Positions 14,928 through 22,551 of a DNA stretch of 33,873 nt are shown piece after piece. Made by a program: the position numbers and the translations under genes. A model generated the notes under the pieces. The model saw only the letters and a list, made by a program, of their open reading frames with translations, was not told the origin of the DNA and ran no database searches. The stretch comes from Bacillota bacterium (lineage in GTDB: Bacteria > Bacillota_C > Negativicutes > CTSoil-072), in the NCBI GenBank assembly GCA_017861495.1, contig JAGFXW010000008.1, positions 1 to 33,873 on the forward strand, in the 5' to 3' direction. Numbering within the stretch: the first letter of the stretch is position 1; each line of letters opens with the position of its first letter.

Positions 14928-15443
14928 ATGGACAAGGATCGTGGTTGGAGTCCTTACTTGGCTGGTGCTCTCAGTGGATTGGTATCGATCAGTTCAGTTT
15001 GGTTTGTGGGCAAATATCTTGGTGCATCGACAACGTTTGTAAGAACAACAGGCATGATGGAGAAGATATTTTCGCCGGAGCGGGTTGCCAAGATGCCGTA
15101 TTTTTTGAAGGAAGCGCCGATCATTGACTGGCAGTCCATGTTTGTTCTCGGGGTTGCAATTGGAGCGTTTATCGCTGCAGTCACTTCCGGTAGTTTTCGT
15201 TGGCAGGGAGTACCGGATATGTGGCGAAATGCGTTTGGTCCATCAGTCGGCTATCGGGCCTGGATTGCCTTTATTGGCGGGATCATTGCTATGTTTGGCG
15301 CTAGATTGGCGGACGGCTGTCCGAGCGGTCATGGACTAAGCGGTTCGCTTCAATTGGCGGTCAGTGGGTTTATCGCTTTAGCCTGCTTCTTTATTGGTGG
15401 CTTGATTACAGCCAACTGGCTGTATAAAGGCGGTGACAAGTGA
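14928..15443 (+). CDS. YeeE/YedE sulfur-transport family protein, first of pair
   Basis: This 171-residue membrane protein belongs to the YeeE/YedE (DUF395) family, whose best-known member TsuA takes up thiosulfate. The signature RLADGCPSGHGLSGSLQLA (residues about 125-143) holds the conserved cysteine that carries the sulfur substrate. ATG 14928 lies six bases after GGAGGG (14916-14921). Half-length proteins such as this normally act as a pair, and the next gene starts within its stop codon. A decayed copy with the same leader lies at 24198-24712. No TusA-like sulfur carrier is seen nearby; the CPHC protein at 13669 could serve that purpose. Confidence 0.85.
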   Translation: MDKDRGWSPYLAGALSGLVSISSVWFVGKYLGASTTFVRTTGMMEKIFSPERVAKMPYFLKEAPIIDWQSMFVLGVAIGAFIAAVTSGSFRWQGVPDMWRNAFGPSVGYRAWIAFIGGIIAMFGARLADGCPSGHGLSGSLQLAVSGFIALACFFIGGLITANWLYKGGDK

Positions 15444-15967
15444 TGGAATTGATATATGGTTTCATTACGGGAATCTTGTTTGGCTTCCTGCTGCAAAAAG
15501 GCAGGGTAATCCGTTATGATAAACAAATCGCTGCATTGCGACTTCAGGACATGACCATTGTGAAGTTCATGCTGTCTCATATTGCGGTCGCGATGATTGG
15601 CGTCTATTTTTTGTATGATATGGGACTGGTTAAGCTGTCACTAAAAGCGACCATTCTTGGTGGTGTTGTTATCGGCGGTCTGTTGTTTGGGCTGGGGTGG
15701 GGACTTCTTGGTTATTGTCCTGCTACTTCACTGGGTGCGTTAGGCGAAGGCCGGTGGGACTCCATTTGGGGCATAATGGGAATGCTGGTTGGCGCCGGTT
15801 TGTACGCGGAAGCGTTTCCATATCTGCAAAAAACAGTTTTAACGTGGGGAAACTATGGCAAGATTACTATCCCGCAGGTGTTGGGAATCAACCATTGGTT
15901 TGTGATTGTTCCGTTTGTTATCTTGACGTTGTTATTATTCCGATGGTTTGAGAGAAAAGGATTGTAA
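15443..15967 (+). CDS. YeeE/YedE sulfur-transport family protein, second of pair
   Basis: This 174-residue protein has about five membrane segments. The family motif appears as LGWGLLGYCPATSLGALGEG (residues about 89-108), with the conserved cysteine in GYCP. Its start ATG overlaps the stop of the previous gene (TGATG at 15441-15445), so the two are translationally coupled and probably make a two-subunit sulfur permease. It is followed by a perfect GC-rich hairpin. A second, broken copy of the same pair lies at 24712-25235. Confidence 0.85.
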   Translation: MELIYGFITGILFGFLLQKGRVIRYDKQIAALRLQDMTIVKFMLSHIAVAMIGVYFLYDMGLVKLSLKATILGGVVIGGLLFGLGWGLLGYCPATSLGALGEGRWDSIWGIMGMLVGAGLYAEAFPYLQKTVLTWGNYGKITIPQVLGINHWFVIVPFVILTLLLFRWFERKGL

Positions 15968-15974
15968 ACGCAAA

Positions 15975-15995
15975 GGCGCACCAGTTTGGTGCGCC
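15975..15995 (+). terminator. GC-rich hairpin after the YeeE pair
   Basis: GGCGCACCA (15975-15983) pairs with TGGTGCGCC (15987-15995) around a 3-base loop. No strong T run follows, so it may attenuate or protect RNA ends as much as terminate. Confidence 0.5.
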
Positions 15996-16045
15996 GCAAC
16001 TTCTATTTATGCCATTTTTTTAGAATGGAATAAGGAGGATTTTTT

Positions 16046-17023
16046 GTGAAACCGATTTCGCGCAGGCAATTTTTCAAGCGAACTGCCATAGCTTCGATGG
16101 TTGGTGTGGCAGCTTTGACCGGAGTCAATAAAAAGGGGCAGGCGGCATCGGAGCCGATGGCAACGGTTATTGATTTAACCCAATGTGATGGTTGTAAAGG
16201 AGAGGCGATCCCTCGTTGTGTATCGGCCTGCAAGGAGAAAAATCAAAGCCGGTATCCGAAACCCCAAAAACCGATTTTGGATTATTGGCCGCGTAAAGGA
16301 TATGAAGATTGGTCGGATAAACAGCAAGTGATTAATAGGCTGACTCCGTATAACTGGATTTATGTTCAGAAAGCAGCCGTAAACGGCAACACAGTCTATA
16401 TCCCACGACGTTGTATGCACTGTGAAAATCCTCCATGCGCCAAGCTTTGTCCTTTTAGTGCGATTTCCATTCATCAGGATAGTTCGGTTACGATCGACCC
16501 GGAAGTCTGTTTTGGCGGCGCAAAGTGCCGCGACGTGTGCCCCTGGGGCGTGCCGTCCAGACAAGCTGGATTGGGACTGTATATGAAATTGGCTCCGACG
16601 TACGGTGGCGGCGGGGTCATGTACAAGTGTGATATGTGCCATGATTTGGTGGAAAAAGGGCAGCAACCCGCTTGCGTAAAGGCTTGTCCGCGGCAAGCAA
16701 TGACTTTTGGTCCCAGGTCAGCCATGAAAAAGTTGGCGAATGAACGTAAACAGGCAGTGAACGGCTATTTGTATGGCTTGAGAGAAAATGGCGGTACCGC
16801 TACGTACTATATTTCATCCGTGTCTTTTGCTGAACTTGATGCGGCTATCCAGGCAACGGGAGAACTTGACGGGAAACCTGGACGTTCCGGGGTGCCTTCG
16901 ATAGCTAATAAAATGGATGAACTGAAGAATTTGTCAACAGCGATGTTAATAGCGCCTGTTGCTGGAATCTTTGCTGCAGGGTGGTCTGCATACCGATCAA
17001 TCCGGCGAGAAGAAAAAGAATAG
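16046..17023 (+). CDS. Tat-exported four-cluster ferredoxin with C-terminal anchor (HybA/FdnH type)
   Basis: The 325-residue protein begins with a Tat signal (SRRQFFKRTAIASMVGVAALTG). Cysteine groups for four iron-sulfur clusters follow: CDGCKGEAIPRCVSAC, CMHCENPPCAKLC, CFGGAKCRDVC and CDMCHDLVEKGQQPACVKAC. A hydrophobic segment near the end (STAMLIAPVAGIFAAGW) should anchor it on the outer face of the membrane. This is the layout of the beta subunits HybA and FdnH. GTG 16046 has AAGGAGG upstream. The next gene is a matching cytochrome b, but no catalytic subunit of the same operon is present, so it may serve the molybdoenzyme downstream or an enzyme elsewhere. Confidence 0.87.
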   Translation: MKPISRRQFFKRTAIASMVGVAALTGVNKKGQAASEPMATVIDLTQCDGCKGEAIPRCVSACKEKNQSRYPKPQKPILDYWPRKGYEDWSDKQQVINRLTPYNWIYVQKAAVNGNTVYIPRRCMHCENPPCAKLCPFSAISIHQDSSVTIDPEVCFGGAKCRDVCPWGVPSRQAGLGLYMKLAPTYGGGGVMYKCDMCHDLVEKGQQPACVKACPRQAMTFGPRSAMKKLANERKQAVNGYLYGLRENGGTATYYISSVSFAELDAAIQATGELDGKPGRSGVPSIANKMDELKNLSTAMLIAPVAGIFAAGWSAYRSIRREEKE

Positions 17024-17034
17024 GGGGGATTTTT

Positions 17035-17673
17035 ATGATACTTCGCCATACTAAGACGGTCAGAATCGTTCACTGGAGTATAGCTTTGTCAATTTTTTCA
17101 CTATTCTTTAGCGGATTCGGCCAAATGCCGCTGTATAAGCGGTATATGCTTACCGATATTGCGCCTTGGACAGGGGATTATTGGTTGACGCTGCACCTTC
17201 ATTATTGGGGAGCCATTGTTCTAATGACTGCTGTCGGCTGGCATATTGTTTTTCACAGCATTCGCAAAGAAAGAGGCCTTCTGCCACGGTCAGGCGATAT
17301 CCACGAATCCTATCTGATCATTAAAGCTATGATGACGGGAGGGAAAGAGCCGGCTTCCGACAAGTATTTGGCCGAGCAGAGGCTGGCTTATGCTTACATT
17401 GCTTTCATGGTTGGACTGCTTATCGTTACGGGAGTTATAAAAGTTATCAAGAATTTAGGCATCAATTTAAATGACAGTTTATTATTTTGGTCTACTCAAC
17501 TGCATAATTTGGGATCTGTGCTGTTATTGATCGGTGTTATAGCCCATTTGGCGGCATTTATCCCATCGGCTAACAGAAAACTGCTGCCGTCGATATTTCA
17601 CGGCAAGGTGGACGAAGAGTATGTGAAACACCGTCATAGTATTTGGTATAAACGGTTGAAAAAAGGCAATTAA
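17035..17673 (+). CDS. Membrane cytochrome b subunit (formate dehydrogenase gamma / b561 type)
   Basis: The 212-residue protein has four membrane helices with histidines placed for heme b binding: VRIVHWSIALS in helix 1, LHLHYWGAIVLMTAVGWHIVFH in helix 2 and LHNLGSVLLLIGVIAHLAAF in helix 4. This is the FdnI/HydC pattern, which links a periplasmic iron-sulfur subunit to the quinone pool. ATG 17035 follows a GGGGGG site. It lies 11 bases after the Tat ferredoxin gene, so the two probably make a membrane electron-transfer module. What it feeds is not shown. Confidence 0.83.
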   Translation: MILRHTKTVRIVHWSIALSIFSLFFSGFGQMPLYKRYMLTDIAPWTGDYWLTLHLHYWGAIVLMTAVGWHIVFHSIRKERGLLPRSGDIHESYLIIKAMMTGGKEPASDKYLAEQRLAYAYIAFMVGLLIVTGVIKVIKNLGINLNDSLLFWSTQLHNLGSVLLLIGVIAHLAAFIPSANRKLLPSIFHGKVDEEYVKHRHSIWYKRLKKGN

Positions 17674-17689
17674 GTGGAAGAATACATAG

Positions 17690-18103
17690 TGTCTAAAAAT
17701 GAATGATAAGGGTGTTACTATTTCTGGCAATGTCGAAACTAGAGCAATTGAACCAAGAACCCTTGGTTATTAAAATATCAAATATAGACGGCTACGTGGA
17801 ATATGCAGCGATAGGAAGAGCGTTTGGGCATCAATCGGAAATAGCGGTACTGGTTATTATCGACACTGAACGTAAATAAAAAATGTTATTGTAATTGCGC
17901 AAAACGACACTCCAAAAGTGTTCGATAAACTTTTTAAAAGCGAGTTTTTTTCGCAATTTAACAGTAAAGATATTAGTGCCGAATTCGCTCTTGGTAACGG
18001 AATTGACGCTGTATCGAGTGCGACAAATTCCTCATATGGCGTTACAAAAGCCGTAGCAAATGCTGCTGGAGCCTTGAAAATAGTAATCCCTGCAAATAAA
18101 TAG
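17690..18103 (+). pseudogene. FMN-binding domain protein, broken
   Basis: Fragments in more than one frame match one FMN-binding (RnfG/NosR-type) domain. IDGYVEYAAIGRAFGHQSEI lies at about 17784-17880, ending at a stop. From 17918 another frame gives FDKLFKSEFFSQFNSKDISA and GNGIDAVSSATNSSYGVTKA, the flavinylation-type motif (usual form D-x-(I/V)-SGAT). The parts are separated by frame changes and stops, so no intact protein can be made. It follows the cytochrome b gene and was probably part of that electron-transfer operon. Confidence 0.7.
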
Positions 18104-18158
18104 CCGCCTCGCGCATTTGCTTCCTTTATAATAATAATTGATTAGAATCTAACCAATA

Positions 18159-18187
18159 TTGACAGATTATTCAAAAACATTTACATT
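18159..18187 (+). promoter_or_regulatory. Promoter of the molybdoenzyme operon
   Basis: TTGACA (18159-18164) and TACATT (18182-18187) are separated by 17 bases, about 110 bases before the first start codon. The long leader contains the C/G-rich hairpin at 18260-18280. Confidence 0.6.
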
Positions 18188-18259
18188 GATAGTAAACAGA
18201 CAATAACAGATTACATGCCTTGAAATGGTGCGCAGCAAAGGTGGCAGTCTCGCATTCGA

Positions 18260-18280
18260 CCCCACCCCATGAGGGAGGGG
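18260..18280 (+). promoter_or_regulatory. C-run/G-run hairpin in the molybdoenzyme leader
   Basis: CCCCACCC (18260-18267) faces GGGAGGGG (18273-18280) across a 5-base loop, seven C:G pairs with one A:A mismatch. It lies just before the ribosome binding site AGGAGGGG (18287-18294), so it could influence translation. It resembles the element at 14104-14123. Confidence 0.45.
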
Positions 18281-18299
18281 AAAACAGGAGGGGAATTTA

Positions 18300-20600
18300 A
18301 TGGCCAAACGTATATCGCGAAGAAACTTTTTGAAATTATCAGGGGCGGCGGCTGTTATGATCACGGTTCCAATTATACCAAGGATGTCTACTTGGGCAGG
18401 TGATCAGCCTTTAGAAGGATCGACTTCTTTTATTGGCAGTTTCTGTGAAATTTGCACCTCCCGCTGTCCTATCCAAGGAAAAGTAGTTGATGGAAGATCC
18501 GTGTATCTTCGTGGTAATCCACAGTTTCCGGCTACTGGCGGTACCATTTGCGCCCGTGGGACAGCAGGAATATCGCAATTGTATGACACAAGCCGGTTGA
18601 AAAAGCCGTTAATTCGCACAGGCGCCCGTGGAGAAGGCAAATGGCGAGAAGTTACCTATGACGAAGCATTCGATTATATTGCACAAAAAATGTCGATGAT
18701 TAAAACGCAATATGGTGCTGAAGCAATGGCTTTTAGTACAAATAAAGGGTTGCATACGCCAATTTTCTATAACTTAGCTCAATCATACGGATCGCCAAAT
18801 TTTTGTAATCATGAAGCGGTTTGCCCTCTTACGAGGACGGTAGCTTTAGAAACAACCTTCGGTACACCCAATCTGGCAGTTGATTATGCAAATACCAAGT
18901 ATCTAATAAGTCTAGGACGTAATTATTTTGAAGCGATTCATGTTTCGCAAGCTCGTGCTGTTATGAGTGCGGTTAGCCGCGGGGCCAAACTGGTAGTGCT
19001 TGATCCACGCTATTCTATTACTGCTGCGAAGGCGGACGAATGGCATGCTGTAAAACCAGGAACAGATCTGGCTTTTGTTTTGGCGCTAAATCATGTTTTG
19101 GTTCGAGATAAGTTGTATGATGCTGCTTTTATTGAAAAATATACCACCGGATTCAATGAGATAAGTGCAAGTTTGACCGAATATACGCCGGCGTGGGCCG
19201 AAAGTGAGACCGGTATATCGGCGGTTGATATTGAGCGTATCGCTCGTGAACTGGCTGCTAACAAACCAAAAGCGGTGGTAGACTGGGGTTGGCGGTCTAC
19301 ATCCACACCGTATGAATATGATTTGCGGCGCGCAATTATTATTACCAATATGTTGCTAGGAAACTTAGAGATACCTGGTGGAACATTTTTTATTAAAAAT
19401 GCCGCTTTTTTAAATTCGATGGGTGCGGGACCCTTGATTACAGGTTTGGCAATGCCCAAGGTTCCTGCCTTCCCTAAACCATCTCGACCACGCATCGATG
19501 GCGCGGGTGTTAAAGGTCATTCTAACTTTCTCGTGCCGCCTTCCGAAGGTGTTGCGCAACTTTTTCCTGAAGCCATTTTGACCGAAAAACCTTACCCGAT
19601 AAAAGGTTGGTTGATCAATCGCTTTAACCCGGCGATGTGTTTACCTGACCGCGATCGTGTAGTTGAAGCATTCAAAAAGCTTGATTTTATAGCTGTATGT
19701 GAGATTTATATGAGTGAAACTGCTCATTATGCGGATGTGGTATTGCCTGACAGCACTTATTTGGAACGTGATGAAGGGTTATTTGATTATTCAACACTGG
19801 TTCCTCAGTATCTGATCCGCCAGCAGGTAGTGAAGCCTGTTTTTGACACAAAACCTTATTGGGAAATATATAAATCGATTGGCGAACGGCTTGGGTTAAA
19901 CGCGTATTTTCCTTGGAAAGATATGGACGAATTCCGTTTGGCGCAGGTAGGCGGTAAAAATGAAATTGTGGAAAGTGTAAAAAAATCAGGACTACATACC
20001 TTTGGCTTTAAACCAATATATTTGCTGGATAAGAAGTCAGTGGCCGAGTTTGTGGCGAAAATGCCGGGGGCGGCAACCTTGGTAACAGACGAAGGTGTGA
20101 TTGATTTGCCGCTGCTTAATTTAAAAACTCCCAGCAAAAAAATTGAACTCGTTTCGCAACATGCAAGGGAGGTCGATTTTGAAAAGGGTATTCCTCAATA
20201 TCGCCGAGCGGACATGATCCAGCCAGGAGAGTTAGCCTTTATACAAGGAAAAGTGGGAGTGCATACCAATAACCATACTCATAATATACCGGTTCTTAAT
20301 CAATTGATGTCGGATAATCGTTTATGGATACATCCTGATACAGCAGCTAAATTAAACGTCAAAGATGGCGATACTGTGATGATGAAATCAAAGAACGGTT
20401 CACAACAATGCAAAGTATTGGTTACGCAGGGAATACGACCGGATACCGTATATAGCTATTATGGCCTTGGACGGTTCTCGCCTGACCTTAAACGAACTTA
20501 CAAAAAAGGGATAAATTGCAACCTTATGATCCCGGTTTCTGTTGCGGCCATTTCCGGAAGCACATTGTCAACCGTCAGCGTTAAACTAGAAAAAGTATAA
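18300..20600 (+). CDS. phsA: Molybdopterin oxidoreductase, thiosulfate/polysulfide reductase catalytic subunit
   Basis: This 766-residue Tat-exported protein (SRRNFLKLSGAAAVM) has the [4Fe-4S] ligands C49, C52, C56 and C84 (CEICTSRC…GTICARG) and a probable molybdenum-ligand cysteine, C175, in HEAVCPLTRT. Length and layout match PhsA/PsrA, the periplasmic catalytic subunits that reduce thiosulfate or polysulfide. The downstream genes encode the matching iron-sulfur and NrfD-type membrane subunits. Nearby YeeE proteins support a sulfur substrate. Related enzymes use tetrathionate, arsenate or selenate, and these cannot be excluded from sequence alone. AGGAGGGG precedes ATG 18300. The gene is intact. 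Confidence 0.87.
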   Translation: MAKRISRRNFLKLSGAAAVMITVPIIPRMSTWAGDQPLEGSTSFIGSFCEICTSRCPIQGKVVDGRSVYLRGNPQFPATGGTICARGTAGISQLYDTSRLKKPLIRTGARGEGKWREVTYDEAFDYIAQKMSMIKTQYGAEAMAFSTNKGLHTPIFYNLAQSYGSPNFCNHEAVCPLTRTVALETTFGTPNLAVDYANTKYLISLGRNYFEAIHVSQARAVMSAVSRGAKLVVLDPRYSITAAKADEWHAVKPGTDLAFVLALNHVLVRDKLYDAAFIEKYTTGFNEISASLTEYTPAWAESETGISAVDIERIARELAANKPKAVVDWGWRSTSTPYEYDLRRAIIITNMLLGNLEIPGGTFFIKNAAFLNSMGAGPLITGLAMPKVPAFPKPSRPRIDGAGVKGHSNFLVPPSEGVAQLFPEAILTEKPYPIKGWLINRFNPAMCLPDRDRVVEAFKKLDFIAVCEIYMSETAHYADVVLPDSTYLERDEGLFDYSTLVPQYLIRQQVVKPVFDTKPYWEIYKSIGERLGLNAYFPWKDMDEFRLAQVGGKNEIVESVKKSGLHTFGFKPIYLLDKKSVAEFVAKMPGAATLVTDEGVIDLPLLNLKTPSKKIELVSQHAREVDFEKGIPQYRRADMIQPGELAFIQGKVGVHTNNHTHNIPVLNQLMSDNRLWIHPDTAAKLNVKDGDTVMMKSKNGSQQCKVLVTQGIRPDTVYSYYGLGRFSPDLKRTYKKGINCNLMIPVSVAAISGSTLSTVSVKLEKV

Positions 20601-20615
20601 AGGGGGGAGAACGAA

Positions 20616-21191
20616 ATGGCAGACAAAAAATGGGCTATGGTTTATGACGCAAATAAATGTATTGCTTGTCAGGCTTGCAGCGTTGCGTGTCGTGTCGAAA
20701 ATAATGTTCCGGAAAATTTATATCGGCTGCAAGTTCAGATGGAAGGGCCCAATGGGGTATATCCTAAACTAGGCATGAATTTTCATAGACAATCGTGTGT
20801 CATGTGTAACAATCCTCCTTGCGTCCCTGTTTGCCCAACCGGCGCTTCACATATTAACAATGAAGGTGTTACTTTGGTTGATAATAATAAATGTATAGGT
20901 TGCAAATATTGTATAGTTGCCTGCCCTTACAAGGCAAGGTTTGTCAACTCTGTTACCAGCGCTGCTGATAAATGCACTTTCTGTTGGGGGACCAGGGTAT
21001 CGAAGGGGCAAAAACCGGCTTGCGTTGAACAATGTATTACCGGGGCGTTGCTATTCGGCGATTTAAATGATCCGAACAGTGAAGTGAATGTATATTTGCG
21101 CAATCACCATCATATCTTGTCAAAAGAACATTTAAACACGAAACCGAAACTATATATAATTCCGAGTCAGCGAGGAGGTGTAAAAGCATAA
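20616..21191 (+). CDS. phsB: Iron-sulfur electron-transfer subunit (PhsB/PsrB type)
   Basis: The 191-residue protein has four cysteine groups for [4Fe-4S] clusters: CIACQACSVAC, CVMCNNPPCVPVC, CIGCKYCIVAC and CTFCWGTRVSKGQKPACVEQC. It has no signal peptide of its own, so like other PsrB-type subunits it is presumably exported together with the Tat-tagged catalytic subunit. It begins 15 bases after phsA with a GGGGGAG site, and its stop overlaps the next start by one base. It passes electrons between the membrane subunit and the molybdenum active site. Confidence 0.9.
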   Translation: MADKKWAMVYDANKCIACQACSVACRVENNVPENLYRLQVQMEGPNGVYPKLGMNFHRQSCVMCNNPPCVPVCPTGASHINNEGVTLVDNNKCIGCKYCIVACPYKARFVNSVTSAADKCTFCWGTRVSKGQKPACVEQCITGALLFGDLNDPNSEVNVYLRNHHHILSKEHLNTKPKLYIIPSQRGGVKA

Positions 21192-22153
21192 TGGACATTA
21201 CATGGGGAAGCCAGTTGCAATACCATGCAGTTTATTGGCCTTGGCCGATTGCGATTTATTTGTTTCTTGCCGGATTAAGCGCCGGTTCGCTTATGGTAGC
21301 TGTTTTGTTAAAATGGCTGGACAAGAACAATCTTCCGCCCTGGGATGGACTCATAAGAGCTGGCGCAGCAATTGCTCCAATAACTATAATACTTGGATTG
21401 GTGTTGTTGATTGTTGATTTAGGTAAACCGCTTACTTTTTGGTATTTAATGCTGTATTTTAAACCGTCTTCTGTGATGTCAATCGGCGTTTGGTTATTGG
21501 CTGTTTACACACCGTTTTGTCTGTTGTTTACGATGGCGATCTTCAAAGACCATTTCTTTTCTGGAACGCTCGCCGGGTACATTCGTTTTTTACAGCCTGT
21601 TGTAACGTTCTATGAAAATAATTCTGTCAAAATAGAAGTATTTTTATTGACTATTGCAAGCGGCGTAGCTATTTATACAGGCTTTTTGCTATCCGCGGCT
21701 ATTGGTTTACCGCTGCTTAATCAACCTATACTTCCGCTGTTGTTTTTGGCATCTGGTTTTTCTGCGGGGATTGCCGCAAATATTATTATTGGGCTGACCG
21801 TGTTTAAAGCGGTAGTAGAGCCAAAAAATCTCAAATATCTGTTGATGCTGGATCTTCGGGTTATTCCGTTTGAATTGGGTATGTTGTTTTTAATGTTTGC
21901 CGGGATGCATTTTCTGGGGGGAGCTCATGCGCTAGTAGGTATACAGGCGCTTACGGAAGGTTTTTGGGCGGGCGTTTTTTGGTTTGGAGTGGTTGGAATA
22001 GGATTGGTAATGCCGTTAATTGTTGCTGTAACCGCATTGCATGGGCATTCCTATAAGAAAACCACTGTTCTTTTTAATTCAGTAATATTGTTATTGGGTG
22101 TGCTGTTGCTCCGTTTTTACATTCTTTATGCCGGACAAATATATACGGGGTGA
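21191..22153 (+). CDS. phsC: NrfD/PsrC-family quinol-binding membrane subunit
   Basis: The 320-residue protein has eight or more hydrophobic segments and the NrfD-family opening WPWPIAIYLFLAGLSAGSLM, ahead of GLVLLIVDLGKPLTFWY. NrfD/PsrC subunits bind menaquinol and anchor the complex in the membrane without heme. The start ATG shares its A with the stop of the preceding gene, indicating tight coupling. An AGGAGGTG site lies inside that gene's end. A terminator at 22226 closes the operon. Confidence 0.9.
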   Translation: MDITWGSQLQYHAVYWPWPIAIYLFLAGLSAGSLMVAVLLKWLDKNNLPPWDGLIRAGAAIAPITIILGLVLLIVDLGKPLTFWYLMLYFKPSSVMSIGVWLLAVYTPFCLLFTMAIFKDHFFSGTLAGYIRFLQPVVTFYENNSVKIEVFLLTIASGVAIYTGFLLSAAIGLPLLNQPILPLLFLASGFSAGIAANIIIGLTVFKAVVEPKNLKYLLMLDLRVIPFELGMLFLMFAGMHFLGGAHALVGIQALTEGFWAGVFWFGVVGIGLVMPLIVAVTALHGHSYKKTTVLFNSVILLLGVLLLRFYILYAGQIYTG

Positions 22154-22160
22154 TATGGTC

Positions 22161-22217
22161 ATGAAGGACATGAGTGCGGTGGGCATTGATTACAGAAAGT
22201 TAGTGGATTGGGCTTAA
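22161..22217 (+). CDS. Possible 18-residue peptide at the end of the phs operon
   Basis: ATG 22161 follows GGGGTG at 22147-22152 with 8 bases between, and reads MKDMSAVGIDYRKLVDWA before TAA. The terminator follows 9 bases later. It may be a real small peptide, or the first codons of a deleted gene such as a maturation chaperone. I do not recognise it. Confidence 0.3.
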   Translation: MKDMSAVGIDYRKLVDWA

Positions 22218-22225
22218 AACAGTGG

Positions 22226-22254
22226 AAGCGGCTTACGATTGTAAGCCGCTTTTG
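22226..22254 (+). terminator. Terminator of the phs operon
   Basis: AAGCGGCTTAC (22226-22236) pairs perfectly with GTAAGCCGCTT (22241-22251) around GATT, followed by a short T tract. Confidence 0.85.
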
Positions 22255-22407
22255 TCAGGCTTTGGTAAAAATCCGTGATGGGTATAGTGAAAAGGAATTA
22301 AGTGGTGATAAAATTATCAACTCAATACCAATAAAATTTTAAAAGGTGGGCTATAGCAAACTGTTCTAATCTCATATTGATGCAATGTTCAAAGAAATTA
22401 TTCTAAA

Positions 22408-22446
22408 CATAATAATAGTTTTTTAAATATTGCGACAATTATTATG
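22408..22446 (+). promoter_or_regulatory. A/T-rich inverted repeat before the multicopper oxidase
   Basis: CATAATAAT (22408-22416) is repeated in inverted form as ATTATTATG (22438-22446). The 383-base gap between the phs operon and the oxidase otherwise shows only the terminator at 22226. It might be a metal-regulator site, but the A/T richness makes chance likely. Confidence 0.3.
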
Positions 22447-22551
22447 CCATGAGATAATCATAATATAAGGTAGTTATCTTTTTTCATTGCCACTAAATTG
22501 CTTTTCACGGGGAATATGGGATAGAGTCAAAAATGTTTGGAGGGTTGTAAC

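Noticed and set aside
17524..17730. Minus-strand and other antisense open frames inside redox genes
   Set aside because: They mirror the codons of well-supported plus-strand genes and lack ribosome sites and domain features.
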